From positions 1,240,001 through 1,304,000 of the forward strand of contig NZ_CANMED010000001.1 in NCBI RefSeq assembly GCF_947496855.1: 64,000 bases of DNA, given 5' to 3'. Shown one piece after another: positions 63,728 through 64,000 of the stretch (positions are counted from its first letter, which is position 1; every line of letters begins with the position of its first letter). A program made the position numbers and the translations under genes. The notes under the pieces are model-generated. The model saw only the letters and a list, made by a program, of their open reading frames with translations, made no database searches and was not told the origin of the DNA. Source of the DNA: an uncultured Aquimarina sp. (GTDB lineage Bacteria > Bacteroidota > Bacteroidia > Flavobacteriales > Flavobacteriaceae).

Positions 63728-64000
63728 ATGGCAAGTAAAAACAGTATAAAAATACTCACTCCGGCTACAGAAGCAGTAGTTAATGATTCAGAACATTTAA
63801 TAACGTTAGATCCGGGCGTTAGTGTTTCTTTAGAATTCACCGACACAGAAGGTTATACTGATGAAGAAATAAAAAATATTCAGTGGATCGCTAATATGTT
63901 TTATAACAGCCCTAAAAACTCAGGTTTTCATAAAGGTTTAAAAGGAGCTACAGCAAGCTTTAGAGTTCCTACTGTATATTCCGGAGGTGGATTGGGTTGG
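63728..64000 (+). CDS. Partial gene of unknown function at right edge of T6SS locus
   Basis: The gene starts with ATG at 63728 and runs off the window; 91 residues are visible. It opens MASKNSIKILTPATEAVV, then a beta-rich, Ig-like pattern (LDPGVSVSLEFTDTEGYTDEE, cited in part) and ends at SGGGLGW. There is no signal peptide. It follows the candidate immunity gene by 29 bp, so it probably belongs to the effector operon. Function cannot be told from the fragment. Confidence 0.8.
   Translation, partial: MASKNSIKILTPATEAVVNDSEHLITLDPGVSVSLEFTDTEGYTDEEIKNIQWIANMFYNSPKNSGFHKGLKGATASFRVPTVYSGGGLGW

Noticed and set aside
49457..64000. Interpreting the locus as a phage tail or extracellular contractile injection system
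   Set aside because: Membrane-complex proteins TssN/O/P, TssK and Bacteroidota Hcp are present, and no tail tape measure, portal or lysis genes occur.
1..64000. Search for insertion sequences, integrases, attachment sites and CRISPR arrays
   Set aside because: No transposase- or integrase-like protein, regular spacer array, or flanking direct repeats around tRNA-His or tRNA-Ser were seen by eye.

Overview
This window reads as chromosomal DNA of a marine-type Flavobacteriaceae bacterium (Bacteroidota). The lines of evidence are the AT-rich sequence, TTTG-N17..21-TAnnTTTG promoters, a SusC/SusD polysaccharide locus, a fused ResB-CcsA cytochrome c assembly protein, bacillithiol deacetylase BshB1 and a Bacteroidota-type (subtype iii) type VI secretion system. 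An Aquimarina-like genus is plausible but is only inference. No insertion sequence, prophage, integrase or CRISPR array was seen.

Region 1 (1-13.3 kb, minus strand) is a beta-glucan (laminarin-type) utilisation locus. In transcription order it holds a SusC-like TonB receptor, a SusD-like lipoprotein, a surface glycan-binding lipoprotein with a recent 480-bp internal tandem duplication, a GH16 beta-glucanase lipoprotein, and the first ~58 codons of a probable GH3 beta-glucosidase cut by the left edge. Upstream lie a membrane-spanning Y_Y_Y/LuxR-type regulator (TTG start, abutting the previous stop codon) and a sodium:solute symporter.

Region 2 (13.4-38.3 kb) is mostly core genome: ccsBA, a DUF2520 / KdsC-like / rdgB operon, a CPBP-like membrane protein, nhaC, a thioesterase, a nitroreductase, a secreted thioredoxin, a DegT aminotransferase, ribBA with a degenerate RibA half, an LptF/G permease, lolA, ftsK, dgkA, tpx, a thioredoxin and a peroxiredoxin. 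A TPR hybrid histidine kinase, a Cys/Met-type PLP lyase and bshB1 follow. The 1.2-kb gap 19249-20494 carries three tandem, minus-strand promoter-to-terminator units that look like a small-RNA array.

Region 3 (38.3-47.5 kb) has tRNA-His, tRNA-Ser and an M28 peptidase, then a photoprotection cluster. It holds three different photolyase/cryptochrome proteins, TIGR03643, DUF2452 and a small DUF2256 zinc-ribbon gene in one operon, and folE, a flavin reductase and a membrane protein in a second. Both operons are preceded by the same inverted repeat, TTGTTTAAC-N14-GTTAAACAA, which suggests one shared regulator of DNA photorepair and its pterin/flavin cofactor supply.

Region 4 (49.4-64 kb) is a T6SS subtype iii locus. 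TssE-F-P-K-O lie on the minus strand; an NlpC/P60 lipoprotein, TssG, TssN, two Hcp proteins, VgrG, an uncharacterised 329-aa protein, a PAAR-like effector with a predicted zinc phospholipase C/P1-nuclease-like toxin domain, a small membrane protein (candidate immunity) and a truncated gene lie on the plus strand. The sheath genes tssB/tssC and the ATPase tssH are not in the window.
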